Source of the DNA: Actinoplanes campanulatus
Lineage (GTDB): Bacteria; Actinomycetota; Actinomycetes; Mycobacteriales; Micromonosporaceae
NCBI RefSeq assembly: GCF_014647795.1
Contig: NZ_BMPW01000007.1
Location: forward strand, 310,001 to 374,000
Length of the DNA stretch: 64,000 nt
Direction of reading: 5' to 3'
Below the pieces are notes generated by a model. The model was given only the letters and a program-made list of their open reading frames with translations. It made no database searches and was not told the DNA's origin. The stretch's first letter is position 1, and every line of letters begins with the position of its first letter. The position numbers were made by a program, and so were the translations under genes. This document shows, piece after piece, positions 26,240 through 35,220 of the stretch.

Positions 26240-26674
26240 GGGCACAACCTGTTCAAGGGCAAGATCGCCAACCTGATCGGGATCGACCTGGTCAATCCGG
26301 CCGCCGACCTGGTCTGCGATCTGCTCGAGGCCCCGATCCAAGCCGGCTCCATCGACGTGATCCTCGCCCTCGGCTGCCTCAACTTCGGCACCCGGGAACT
26401 CATCGCACAGCAGCTACGGCATCCTGTGTCCTGGCCGAGTCCCGCCGGCCGGAACGTCATGCGCGCCAACCCGGGCCTGCCCACCGGGCCCGGGTTGGCG
26501 TTCTTCGCCTGGTCACCGCAACACGTCGACGCGATCGGCGCTGCCGCCGGGCTACGCCGCGACGACCAGATCCGCTACGACACCTACCGCAACAGCCGCG
26601 GTGACGACGAACCCCGCCTCGTCCGCCTCTACCGGCCGGCCGGTACTGCTGCCACTGCGGCTGCGTCCCGATGA
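26240..26674 (+). pseudogene. 5'-truncated SAM-dependent methyltransferase
   Basis: The frame opens right after a TGA at 26237 with GHNLFKGKIANLIGIDLVNP, then DLVCDLLEAPIQAGSIDVIL and ALGCLNFGTRELI, typical of motifs II-III of class I methyltransferases. Motif I and everything before it are missing. Towards the end FFAWSPQHVDAIGAAAGLRR is also family-like. There is no start codon before the ATG at 26357, which is inside the domain. Its stop overlaps the ATG of the next gene, showing a former operon. Confidence 0.65.
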
Positions 26675-27063
26675 CCTGCGCACCCGCCACCGGCAAGAAG
26701 CCGGCACGCCGCTACGGACGCTGGAGCCTCGGCGCGATCCTCGGCGGCGTCATGGGCTTGGCCCCGCACCTGCTGCACCATGTCGGCCTGCTCGCCGGCA
26801 CGGCGCTGCTGGCAGGAATCGGCGGCGCCGCACTGTTCGCTCTGCTCGGCCTGGCCGCGATGCTTCCCATGCTGCTGCGCCTACGCCGCCGCTTCGACAG
26901 TTGGTGGGCGCCGGGCATCGCGGTGACCGTGTTCGCCGCCATGTTCGCCGTGTCTACGCTGGTCATCGGTCCCGCGCTGCGGCCCGGCAACGACAGCCCC
27001 GCCCAGCACGGCCCGACTCCGTCCGCGCCGGCATCCGGTGAACACACCCGCCATCACAACTGA
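26671..27063 (+). CDS. Small membrane protein
   Basis: This 130-residue protein has three hydrophobic segments at about 20-38, 44-68 and 80-103 (LGAILGGVMGLAPHLLHHVG, then TALLAGIGGAALFALLGLAA, then GIAVTVFAAMFAVSTLVIGP). The C-terminal tail is His- and Pro-rich (GEHTRHHN). The ATG overlaps the stop of the methyltransferase remnant. It resembles small membrane proteins found near metal-handling genes, but I cannot name a family. It is intact, yet its operon partner is broken. Confidence 0.6.
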   Translation: MTCAPATGKKPARRYGRWSLGAILGGVMGLAPHLLHHVGLLAGTALLAGIGGAALFALLGLAAMLPMLLRLRRRFDSWWAPGIAVTVFAAMFAVSTLVIGPALRPGNDSPAQHGPTPSAPASGEHTRHHN

Positions 27064-27079
27064 CAAAGCCCGCCAGCGC

Positions 27080-27361
27080 TCAGCCATGCAGCCGGCGAAC
27101 CCGCCGACATCGCCAGCAGATCGGAGAGCACGAACCCAACCACCCGCACGTACTCGACGCAGCAGGCGGGATGTCCGACTCGGCCAGCAAACGAACCACC
27201 GGCCCGTACGAGCGCACCAGCGCGGTCGCCGCGACTCCGCCGACGAATAGATCACCGTAGGCGGCCCCGAGGGCCGTCACCGACCAGACCGCGGGATCCA
27301 GGTGCGGGCGCACCGAGGCACGCAACGACGGAAACAGATCAGCGAGCGTCATGACGGCCAT
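27080..27361 (-). pseudogene. N-terminal fragment, possibly a PLP decarboxylase
   Basis: The minus frame begins MAVMTLADLFPSLRASVRPH and continues LDPAVWSVTALGAAYGDLFV, then RSYGPVVRLLAESDI. This pattern matches the N-terminus of diaminopimelate-decarboxylase-like fold III PLP enzymes, where Y-G-T-P and E-x-D-I/V are conserved. From about residue 68 the sequence becomes Cys/Arg-rich and unrelated, so roughly 85% of the gene is missing. The assignment is tentative. Confidence 0.4.
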
Positions 27362-27520
27362 CCCGGAACGACGGAAACAGTATTCATGAAATCAGCCTCA
27401 GCCGGACGCTCGGGAGCGGCAAGACGCTGCTACACGATGTTGACGCCCCCAGTCCAATACTGACCCCCCCATACACTCGCCGATGCAGCCCCGGGCCTGT
27501 TGTCAGGGCCGGCGCCAGCC

Positions 27521-28057
<537 letters not shown>

Positions 28058-28108
28058 ATCCCGCCCGGAACCCCAGCCCCGCGCGACATCTCCTAAAGAC
28101 TACCAACC

Positions 28109-29545
28109 TCACCCGTGGGCTTTTCCGCGACCCCCCGGCCCTGTCTTCTTGCGGGGCTTCACCGAGATCTCCACCGGCGTGCCCTCGAAGCCGAACTCCT
28201 CGCGCAGCTTGCGCTCGATGAAGCGCAGGTAACCGGCGTCGAACGGGCCGGTCGTGAACAACACGAACCGCGGCGGGGCCACGCCGGCCTGCGTCGCGAA
28301 GAGGACGCGCGGCGCGCGACCACCACGAACGGGGTGCGGCGTGGCCTGCGTCAGGGCGGTCAGCCACTGGTTGAGGGCACCGGTCGGGATCCGGGTCTCC
28401 CACGACGCCAGGGCGCGGCGGATCGCCGGGGCCAGCTTGTCGACGGCGCGGCCGGTTTTCGCGGAGATGTTCACCCGGACGGCCCAGGTGACCCGCTTCA
28501 GGTCCCGGTCGATCTCCTTGTCCAGGTAGAACCGGCGGTCCTCGTCCACCAGGTCCCACTTGTTGAAGGCGATGACCAGGGCACGCCCGGACTCGATGAC
28601 CTGGGTGATCACCCGCTGGTCCTGCTCGCTGATCACCTCGCCGGAGTCCAGCAGCACCACCGCGACCTCGGCGGCCTCGACGGCGCCGGCGGTGCGCAGG
28701 GACGCGTAGTACTCCGTACCGGAGGCCTGGTGCACCCGCTTGCGGAGTCCGGCGGTGTCGACGAACTGCCAGACCTCGCCGTCCATCTCGACCAGGCTGT
28801 CGACGGGGTCGACGGTGGTGCCGGCGACCGAGTCGACGACCGCCCGCTCCTCCTTGGCGACCCGGTTGAGCAGGCTCGACTTGCCCACGTTCGGGCGGCC
28901 GACCAGCGCCACCCGGCGCGGACCGCGGGGACCACCCTCGGTGACCGGCGGCGTCGGCGGCAGCGACTCCAGGATCTGGTCCAGCAGGTCGCCGGAGCCA
29001 CGGCCGTGCAGGGCGGAGATAGGGTACGGCTCCCCGAGCCCCAGTGACCACAGCGAGACGGCCTCGAGTTCGAGGTTCTGGTTGTCCGCCTTGTTGGCGA
29101 CCAGGATGACCGGCTTGTGGCTGCGGCGCAGCATCTTGACGGCCGCCTCGTCGACATCCGTGGCGCCGACCGACACGTCGACCACGAACACGACCACATC
29201 GGCGGTCTGCACCGCGATCTCGGCCTGGTTGGCGATGGCCGCCGCACGGTCCTTGGCGTCGGGCTCCCAGCCGCCGGTGTCGACGACGGTGAACCGCCGC
29301 CCGCTCCACTGGGCGTCGTAGGGCACCCGGTCGCGGGTCACGCCGGGCTTGTCCTCGACGACCGCCTGGCGACGGCCGATGATCCGGTTGACCAGCGTGG
29401 ATTTGCCCACGTTGGGCCGCCCGACGACGGCGACGACGGGCACCGGGCCGGTGAATTCCTCGGAGGAGGAGTCAGCGGAGGAATCGGAAAACTCGAACCC
29501 GCCCTCGAAGTCGTTGAGATCGAGGCCGGCGGGAAGTTCAGTCAC
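28109..29545 (-). CDS. der: Ribosome assembly GTPase Der (EngA)
   Basis: This 478-residue protein has the tandem G domains unique to Der. [14 protein letters not shown] (residues about 42-55) and a second [14 protein letters not shown] (about 217-230) are the two P-loops. NKAD and NKWD are the G4 motifs. The C-terminal 100 residues form the KH-like domain. Der is needed for 50S subunit maturation. The N-terminal acidic extension (about 35 residues) is common in actinobacteria. The GTG start overlaps the cmk stop (GTGA), as in many actinobacterial cmk-der operons. Confidence 0.97.
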   Translation of the reverse strand: MTELPAGLDLNDFEGGFEFSDSSADSSSEEFTGPVPVVAVVGRPNVGKSTLVNRIIGRRQAVVEDKPGVTRDRVPYDAQWSGRRFTVVDTGGWEPDAKDRAAAIANQAEIAVQTADVVVFVVDVSVGATDVDEAAVKMLRRSHKPVILVANKADNQNLELEAVSLWSLGLGEPYPISALHGRGSGDLLDQILESLPPTPPVTEGGPRGPRRVALVGRPNVGKSSLLNRVAKEERAVVDSVAGTTVDPVDSLVEMDGEVWQFVDTAGLRKRVHQASGTEYYASLRTAGAVEAAEVAVVLLDSGEVISEQDQRVITQVIESGRALVIAFNKWDLVDEDRRFYLDKEIDRDLKRVTWAVRVNISAKTGRAVDKLAPAIRRALASWETRIPTGALNQWLTALTQATPHPVRGGRAPRVLFATQAGVAPPRFVLFTTGPFDAGYLRFIERKLREEFGFEGTPVEISVKPRKKTGPGGRGKAHG

Positions 29546-30222
29546 TTACTTACCTTGCTGTTGAGTAGACCGAGAAGATGCTGGACGACCTCGTCGATAC
29601 CCATACCGGTGGTGTCGACCTCGATGGCGTCGGACGCCTGCTTGAGCGGGTCGACGGCACGGCTGGAGTCGAGCTTGTCGCGGCGGGCCAGGTCGGCCTC
29701 GGTCGCGGCGACGTCGGTGGCGTTCTCGGCGCTGCGGCGGGCGGCGCGGGCGGCGGCCGACGCGGTCAGGTAGACCTTGAGGTCGGCGTCGGGGGCGACC
29801 ACGGAGGCGATGTCACGGCCCTCGACGATGATCCGCGGGTGGGCCGCGATGATCGCCCGCTGGAGCGCGACCAGGTGCTTGCGGACCGCGGGGACGGCGG
29901 CGACCGCGGAGACCGCGCCGGTCACCTCGGAGCCGCGGATGGGTTCGTCGACGTTGATGCCGTTGGCGGCGAAGTGCGGGGCCGTCGGGTCGGTGCCGAT
30001 CGACAGCTCGGTCTCCAGCGCGATCTTGGCGATCGCGTCGGGGTCGACCAGGTCAGCGCCACCCTGCAGGACCGCCCAGGTGATCGCCCGGTACATCGCG
30101 CCGGTGTCGAGGTAGACCCCGTCGACAGCGCTGGCCAGTCGCCGGGAGACGGTGGACTTGCCCGATCCGGACGGGCCGTCGACGGCCACCACGCACTTCT
30201 CCGGCCGTTCCGAAAGCGCCAC
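29542..30222 (-). CDS. cmk: Cytidylate kinase
   Basis: This 226-residue kinase phosphorylates CMP and dCMP. The P-loop [15 protein letters not shown] lies near residues 15-29, [15 protein letters not shown] is the substrate-binding helix, and EGRDIASVV is also diagnostic. The GTG at 30222 is preferred because AGGAGG lies 4 bases upstream and most homologs begin a few residues before VVAVDG; a longer frame to 30285 lacks such a site. It is the first gene of the cmk-der operon. Confidence 0.95.
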   Translation of the reverse strand: MALSERPEKCVVAVDGPSGSGKSTVSRRLASAVDGVYLDTGAMYRAITWAVLQGGADLVDPDAIAKIALETELSIGTDPTAPHFAANGINVDEPIRGSEVTGAVSAVAAVPAVRKHLVALQRAIIAAHPRIIVEGRDIASVVAPDADLKVYLTASAAARAARRSAENATDVAATEADLARRDKLDSSRAVDPLKQASDAIEVDTTGMGIDEVVQHLLGLLNSKVSK

Positions 30223-30310
30223 CGTTCCTCCTGAGGGGTTCTCATGGCAAACCAACCCTCCCATTGTGCCGGGGCTCGGAGCCATCGACGAACCGGGGCC
30301 GGTCCGCTAT

Positions 30311-30326
30311 GTTACCGACAGGTAAC
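30311..30326. promoter_or_regulatory. Inverted-repeat operator before enoyl-CoA hydratase
   Basis: GTTACC-GACA-GGTAAC is a perfect 6-bp inverted repeat with a 4-base spacer. It ends one base before the ribosome site AAGGAGG and 14 bases before the ATG. This resembles TetR-family operators; the regulator is not identifiable. Confidence 0.6.
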
Positions 30327-30340
30327 TAAGGAGGCCCGAC

Positions 30341-31015
30341 ATGCCGACCCTTGACCGCCACGACGACGTCTACGTCCTCGACCTCGGCGACACCGAGAAC
30401 CGGCTCCATCCCGACATGCTCACCGCACTCAACAAACTGCTCGACGAGATCGAGGCGGACATCCGGAACGCGCCACGCCCGGTAGCCCTGGTCACCACCG
30501 CGAGCGGCCGCCACTACAGCCTCGGGCTCGACCTCGACTGGCTGGCCGGGCACCCCCAGGAGCGCCTGGCGTACGTCATCTCCGTACACGATCTCTTCGC
30601 CCGGATCCTGACCCTCCCGATGGTGACCGTGGCCGCGATGCCCGGCCACGTCTTCGCCGGAGGCGCCATGCTCTCCCTCGCCCACGACCTGCGCATCATG
30701 CGCGCCGACCGCGGCTTCTGGTGCCTGCCGGAAGCGGACATCAACCTGCCCTTCACCCCCGGCATGAGCGCCCTCATCCAGGCCCGCCTCACGCCGCAGA
30801 CCGCACACGAGGCGATGGTCACCGCCCGCCGCTACGGCGGCCTCGAAGCCGCTGAGCTGCGCATCATCGACCAGGCACTCCCCGCCGACGAGGTCCTCCC
30901 GACCGCGATCTCGCTCGCCGCGTCGCTGGCGGGCAAGGCCAGCGACGCGCTGGGCACGATCAAAACCCGCCTGTACCCCGAGGTTCTGCAAGCGTTGCGC
31001 TCACCCCAGCTCTAG
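30341..31015 (+). CDS. Enoyl-CoA hydratase/isomerase family protein
   Basis: This 224-residue crotonase-fold protein contains HYSLGLDLDWLAG (first oxyanion-hole region) and TVAAMPGHVFAGGAMLSLAH (second oxyanion glycine, near residues 96-115). The catalytic glutamates of true hydratases are not clearly present; LPEADINLPFTPGM suggests an isomerase or other crotonase activity. It is short for the family. AAGGAGG gives a strong ribosome site. The inverted repeat directly upstream suggests repression. It stands alone, divergent from cmk. Confidence 0.82.
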   Translation: MPTLDRHDDVYVLDLGDTENRLHPDMLTALNKLLDEIEADIRNAPRPVALVTTASGRHYSLGLDLDWLAGHPQERLAYVISVHDLFARILTLPMVTVAAMPGHVFAGGAMLSLAHDLRIMRADRGFWCLPEADINLPFTPGMSALIQARLTPQTAHEAMVTARRYGGLEAAELRIIDQALPADEVLPTAISLAASLAGKASDALGTIKTRLYPEVLQALRSPQL

Positions 31016-31047
31016 GCGTACGCCCAAAGCGCACCGCCCAGCGCAAA

Positions 31048-31082
31048 GCCACCGGCTTCCCCTCGCCCAGGAGGCCGGTGGC
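31048..31082. terminator. Bidirectional terminator
   Basis: Arms GCCACCGGCTTCC and GGAGGCCGGTGGC (one G-U pair) enclose a 9-base loop between the convergent hydratase and EamA genes. Confidence 0.8.
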
Positions 31083-31110
31083 GGCTGCCGGCCCCGCCCC
31101 GCGGATTCGG

Positions 31111-32025
31111 TCAGCTGCTGCGGGCGGGCTCGTCGTGACGGGCTCGGGTGGGGCGGCTGCGGGAGACGGCTACGCCTGCCAGGCACAGGGCGCCGCCGGC
31201 CAGGGTCAGCCAGCCGGGCACCTCGCCGAGGATCAGCCAGGACATCAGGACGACCACGGCCGGGACCGCGTACGTGGTGGAGCCCATCTTTCCCGCGGTG
31301 GTGCGGGCCAGTGCGTACGCCCAGGTCGTGAACGCGATCGCGGTGGGGAAGACGCCCAGGTAGACGACGTTCAGGGTGATCGCGACGGGGGCCGCTCGGA
31401 CGTCGGCGATGAGCTGGCCGGCGAACGGAAGGCAGGCGATCGCGCCGATCACACAGCCGAACGTGGTCGCCTGCAACGCTGACGCGTGCTTCAAGGCGGG
31501 CTTCTGGGCTACCACTCCGGCCGCATAGGTGACCGCTGCCACCAGGCACAGAACCACGCCCAGCACCGAGGAGCCGCCGTCGCCGGACATCGAGTAGCCG
31601 ACGATGACCGTACCGGCGAAGGACACCGCTATTCCGGCCAGCAGGCGTGGCGGGAAACCCTCGTGCAGCAGCCAACCGGCCAGCAGGGCCATGATGGCCG
31701 GGCCCACGTTGACCAGCATGGCGGCGGTGCCGGCGTCGACGAGCTCCTCGCCCCAGTTGAGGGCGACCATGTAGCCGCCGAACCACACCACCCCGGAAAT
31801 CAGGATTCCCGGCCAGGCGGCCCGCGGCGGCAGGCCCTGGCGGCTGATCAGCAGGAAGATCAGCAGGGTGAGGGCGCCGGCCAGCAGGCGGCCCAGAGCC
31901 AGCGAGCCGGGGGCGAAATGTGGGGCGGCGGCCCGGATTCCGACGAACGCGGACGCCCACAACACCACCGTTACGGCTGCGGCTACGACGGCGGAACGCT
32001 CCGGGCGTACGAAATCTGGGGTCAC
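31111..32025 (-). CDS. EamA-family (DMT) transporter
   Basis: This 304-residue integral membrane protein has about ten hydrophobic helices in two repeated halves, the EamA/drug-metabolite transporter architecture. Typical stretches are AAVTVVLWASAFVGIRAAAP at the N-terminus, LLAGWLLHEGFPPRLLAGIA at the end of the first half and VVLMSWLILGEVPGWLTLAG near the end. The GTG at 32025 (VTPDF) is the most likely start; a TTG 9 bases upstream is possible. The substrate is unknown; relatives export amino acids or metabolites. Confidence 0.88.
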   Translation of the reverse strand: MTPDFVRPERSAVVAAAVTVVLWASAFVGIRAAAPHFAPGSLALGRLLAGALTLLIFLLISRQGLPPRAAWPGILISGVVWFGGYMVALNWGEELVDAGTAAMLVNVGPAIMALLAGWLLHEGFPPRLLAGIAVSFAGTVIVGYSMSGDGGSSVLGVVLCLVAAVTYAAGVVAQKPALKHASALQATTFGCVIGAIACLPFAGQLIADVRAAPVAITLNVVYLGVFPTAIAFTTWAYALARTTAGKMGSTTYAVPAVVVLMSWLILGEVPGWLTLAGGALCLAGVAVSRSRPTRARHDEPARSS

Positions 32026-32105
32026 GTGGGACAAGCTAAGCGTGGCGCGCGGCACGCGGCTAGCGAGATTCGGACATCGCGTTGGGCGGCGCCGCGGCAG
32101 GCGGA

Positions 32106-33035
32106 TCAGGATGATGCATGGCTCGCGGTCAGGAGGCCGAGGGACTGGATCGCGTCGAAGGCGTCTTTGCGGACCGCGTAGCGGGTGATGCCCCAGCGCT
32201 TCTCGTGGCGTTCGATCGCGGCGCGGATCTCGGCGGGCGTGCCGATCAGCACGAACGGCGCGGCCAGGACGTCGGCGACCGTCATGCCGAGGCGTTCGGC
32301 GTGGGGTGCGGCTTCGGCCTCGGCGTCGTCGGTGACCGCCACGATCTGGACGAGAGCCTCCAGGGCGGGCGGGGTGTCGCGGCCGGCCGAACCCGCCGTG
32401 ACCTGCTCGATCTGGTGGTCGATCTGGTCCGGGAGCCAGCGGGGCTCGTGCCGGTGGCCGTCCTCGAGGGTGCGGCCCAGGCCACTGAGGCCCACGATGT
32501 CGGCGTGTTCGCCGGCCCAGCGCAGCATGCGGGTGTTGGCGGTGCCGAGGAGCAGCGGGATGCGTTCCTGCACAGGGCGGGGCTTGGCGAGATGGGCCTC
32601 GTGCATGTCGAGTCCGGCCTGGTGGACGGTGACGGTGTCGCCGGCGAGCAGGGCCCGGGTGGCCGCGGCTACGGCCAGGCAGCGGTCCACCCGGTCGTTG
32701 ACGCCCGGTCGCTGCCGGCCGATCGCCTGCCATTCGGCCGGGGTGTGCCCGGCGCCGAGGCCGAGCCGCGCACGGCCGCCGGAGACCACGTCCAGGGTGG
32801 CGGCGTCGACGGCCAGGTGGATCGGCTCGCGTACGCCCGCATTGGACACGTAGGCGCAGAGGCCGATCCGCTCGGTGACCGCCGCGGCGGCGGCGAGGGC
32901 CACGCTCGGGGCGGCGCAGGATCCGGGATGGTCGGGCGAGTAGAGGGCGTCGAACCCGGCGGCCTCGGCCCGTCTCGCCAGGGCGAGCCAGGAGGCGGCA
33001 TCTTCGGGTACGGCCTGGAGCGCGAAGGTCGTCAC
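32106..33035 (-). CDS. LLM-class F420-dependent oxidoreductase
   Basis: This 309-residue luciferase-like protein shows the F420/FMN (beta/alpha)8-barrel pattern: FDALYSPDHPGS, then AAAAAVTERIGLCAYVSNAG, then DVVSGGRARLGLGAGHTPAE. Length and order are normal for the family. It starts at GTG 33035. It is not in an obvious operon. The substrate cannot be predicted. A second, more distant family member lies at 38,577-39,590. Confidence 0.85.
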   Translation of the reverse strand: MTTFALQAVPEDAASWLALARRAEAAGFDALYSPDHPGSCAAPSVALAAAAAVTERIGLCAYVSNAGVREPIHLAVDAATLDVVSGGRARLGLGAGHTPAEWQAIGRQRPGVNDRVDRCLAVAAATRALLAGDTVTVHQAGLDMHEAHLAKPRPVQERIPLLLGTANTRMLRWAGEHADIVGLSGLGRTLEDGHRHEPRWLPDQIDHQIEQVTAGSAGRDTPPALEALVQIVAVTDDAEAEAAPHAERLGMTVADVLAAPFVLIGTPAEIRAAIERHEKRWGITRYAVRKDAFDAIQSLGLLTASHASS

Positions 33036-33130
33036 CCGGTTGAGCCTGGCAGCGCGCCACTCCCCCGGGAACCCGATTATGCGGACGGCAGACGGTGGGC
33101 CGAAACCGCGTGCGCTGGCCGGAAGGGGAG

Positions 33131-33205
33131 TGAGGGCCGACCGGATTCGAACCGGTGTCCTCCGCCTGTGCAGGGCGGCGCGACGACCTCTGCGCTACGG
33201 TCCCC
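33131..33205 (-). tRNA. Atypical tRNA-like gene with GCA (Cys) anticodon
   Basis: The minus strand gives a cloverleaf: acceptor GGGGACCG/CGGCCCTC (8 pairs including one G-T and one A-C mismatch), D stem GCG/CGC, anticodon stem CCGCC/GGCGG with loop CTGCACA, and T-arm ACCGG-TTCGAAT-CCGGT. The anticodon would be GCA, cysteine. The extra G-C pair at the acceptor end, the A-C mismatch, the 10-base D-loop and the non-U discriminator do not fit an ordinary bacterial tRNA-Cys. It may be a variant, mis-specified or decayed tRNA. Confidence 0.6.
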
Positions 33206-33219
33206 ACTCGCGCGACAGC

Positions 33220-34359
33220 CTAGCGGCCGCCGGGGTCGAAGCGTTCGGCGAGTTCCCGGAGCACGGTTGAGCGGTGGCGCAGTGTCTCGTCGGCCGTCTG
33301 GTCGGCGGCGATCCGGCACTGGGCGGCCTGCATCCGCAGCCGGGGGCCGTGGTGGCGCATCTCCTCCGACGGTTGCAGGGACGCGGCCAGGAATGTCACC
33401 AGGTCCATGTCCTCGCTCTCGACGACGTGGCCGAACGCGTCGGGGGTGATCAGCGCGCCCTGTGCGGCGAGGCGGCGGGCCAGGGTGGCGTCGGCCGCGT
33501 GGGCGCCGACGCGCAGCGTGTTCGTCACCGGGACCTGGCGGGTCAGCAGCCATTCGACGGCCGGGAGATGCCGGTTGGCGAGGGCGATGTCGATCGGGGT
33601 GAGGCCGTTGCGGACCGGTTCGGCCACGTTGCAGCCGGCGGCGGCCAGGCGGTCGAGCAGGTCGATGTCGCCGGTCGCGGCGGCGCGGTCGAGGCCGATG
33701 CGCCGCATCCGGGGCTGTGCGGCGATCTCGCCCCGTGCCAGCGCCGCACGCCAGTCGAGAATCGTCGACCGGGCCAGATCCCGCAGTTTCTGGGCCACGT
33801 CCGGTGATTCGTCGCCCAGTTCGTCGATCGCGTCGCGCAGTTCGAGGCCGGAATCGCCGCCGTTCCACGGGTCTTCCTCCAGGGCCAGCCGCCCGAACAA
33901 CTCGGTCAGCCCGGACGCCAGCGCATCGGCGTGGTCACCGGTTTCCAGCTCCCATCCGGGTGGGAGTCCCTGCTGCCAGTAGACGACGGCGCCGCCGCCG
34001 TGAGTGTCCACATAGAGCCGGTCGAGGTATTCGAATCCGCCGAACGGCAGATATCGCAGCTTCGGTGATCCGGCCAGCTCGGCCTCGTGGTCGATCCATC
34101 CCCACAGGTCGTGATAGCCGTCGTGGGAACCGAACACCTCGCTGAACGAGACGGGCGCGTCCAGGTCGTAATCGAGGCGCCCGCCGAAAGCGGTCCGCCA
34201 CAGCGCGACCAGTTCCACCGGAATGGTTCCGGAACATCGCGCCGCCACGGCCGCGAGGGTTTCGCCGTCGATCGGCGGTTCCGCTTCGGTGATGATCCGG
34301 TTCGCGAAAACCACGATCCCGGCTTCGGCGGCGGTTTCCCGGTCTCTTTCGCTCAGCAC
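33220..34359 (-). CDS. SUKH (SMI1/KNR4)-ankyrin repeat protein
   Basis: This 379-residue cytosolic protein joins two domains. Residues about 30-165 (IPVELVALWRTAFGGRLDYD, then GFEYLDRLYVDTHGGGAVVY) match the SUKH/SMI1-KNR4 fold, which is common among polymorphic-toxin immunity proteins. Residues about 215-330 carry three or four ankyrin repeats (GLDRAAATGDIDLLDRLAAA, then NGLTPIDIALANRHLPAVEW). Immunity-type function is suggested by the family, but no toxin gene is adjacent. It stands alone between the odd tRNA and a secreted protein gene. Confidence 0.8.
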   Translation of the reverse strand: MLSERDRETAAEAGIVVFANRIITEAEPPIDGETLAAVAARCSGTIPVELVALWRTAFGGRLDYDLDAPVSFSEVFGSHDGYHDLWGWIDHEAELAGSPKLRYLPFGGFEYLDRLYVDTHGGGAVVYWQQGLPPGWELETGDHADALASGLTELFGRLALEEDPWNGGDSGLELRDAIDELGDESPDVAQKLRDLARSTILDWRAALARGEIAAQPRMRRIGLDRAAATGDIDLLDRLAAAGCNVAEPVRNGLTPIDIALANRHLPAVEWLLTRQVPVTNTLRVGAHAADATLARRLAAQGALITPDAFGHVVESEDMDLVTFLAASLQPSEEMRHHGPRLRMQAAQCRIAADQTADETLRHRSTVLRELAERFDPGGR

Positions 34360-34528
34360 GGGGCCACTCTCTCAAATTCATCACCCCTTTTCCGGTACGG
34401 GACTGGCAGTTCCGCCGCATTCGCCCCGTTCCCGGGAGTTCCCGGCGATCTTCTGCCGGGGCGCGCCCGTGCGGCCGCATCCGGGCTTAGCTGCCGAAAC
34501 AGGCGCGAAAACAAGGTGCCGAGCCGCC

Positions 34529-34945
34529 TCAGCAGGCCGCGATGACCGCGGCCGGTAGTCCGGAGGCCTGGCAGCCGTACCATTTCTGCTGGTATCCGTC
34601 GACCTTGACGGTGAGGGTGTCGGAGGAGTCGGCGTACCGGAGCAGTTCGACGGTGCCGGTGGTGCCCCAGACCGGGTATTTCAGGGTGATCGTCGACTCG
34701 GACACCTCGTAGGTGAAGGTTTTCTGACTCTGTACCGGCCATGCGGTCTGGCTGGGTAGATAGGTCGTCGAATACCCGCTGCCGGTGCCGGAGTCGAAAT
34801 GCCAGATCAACGACGGGGTGAACTGGTCGCCACCGGGCTGGTACCAGATCTCGTCGTCGCTGTCGGCGCTGGCCGGTGTCGCGATCAGGAGGCTCGCGAG
34901 GAATCCCGCCAGAACCGCCATCCGCCTGATCGTCGCCGTTCCCAT
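34529..34945 (-). CDS. Small secreted protein, unknown
   Basis: This 138-residue protein has a signal peptide (MAVLAGFLASLLIATPASAD, cut after ASA near residue 27). The mature part is rich in Thr, Tyr and Ser with beta-strand character (TFTYEVSESTITLKYPVWGT, then DTLTVKVDGYQQKWYGC) and two cysteines near the end that could form a disulfide. The ATG at 34945 is chosen for GGAAGG upstream and the signal peptide; a longer frame adds 16 unsupported residues. The family is not recognised. Confidence 0.7.
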   Translation of the reverse strand: MGTATIRRMAVLAGFLASLLIATPASADSDDEIWYQPGGDQFTPSLIWHFDSGTGSGYSTTYLPSQTAWPVQSQKTFTYEVSESTITLKYPVWGTTGTVELLRYADSSDTLTVKVDGYQQKWYGCQASGLPAAVIAAC

Positions 34946-35142
34946 GGCATCCCCGCCTTCCGTAGCCGCTTCACACCACGGTATTCGCGGCATTACCGAC
35001 AGTGAACGGAAGTCATTCCGGGGAGCGGTTCACGACCGTCCACCGGGTTACCGGCATTGCGATCACCGGGCCGGATGTGGTGGCGGCACTGAAGCCCTGG
35101 TCGCAGTCACGCCCGCAGCGGGCCTACGGCCTTGACCCGGCA

Positions 35143-35174
35143 GACGGCCGTCCCGAACTGGCGGGACGGCCGTC
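35143..35174 (-). terminator. Terminator after acyl-CoA dehydrogenase
   Basis: A perfect 13-bp stem, GACGGCCGTCCCG/CGGGACGGCCGTC with a 6-base loop, lies 47 bases past the stop of the minus-strand dehydrogenase. Confidence 0.75.
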
Positions 35175-35220
35175 GTTGTGGTTGTGGTGCGGGCTCACCC
35201 GTACCGGAAAGGGGTGGTCT

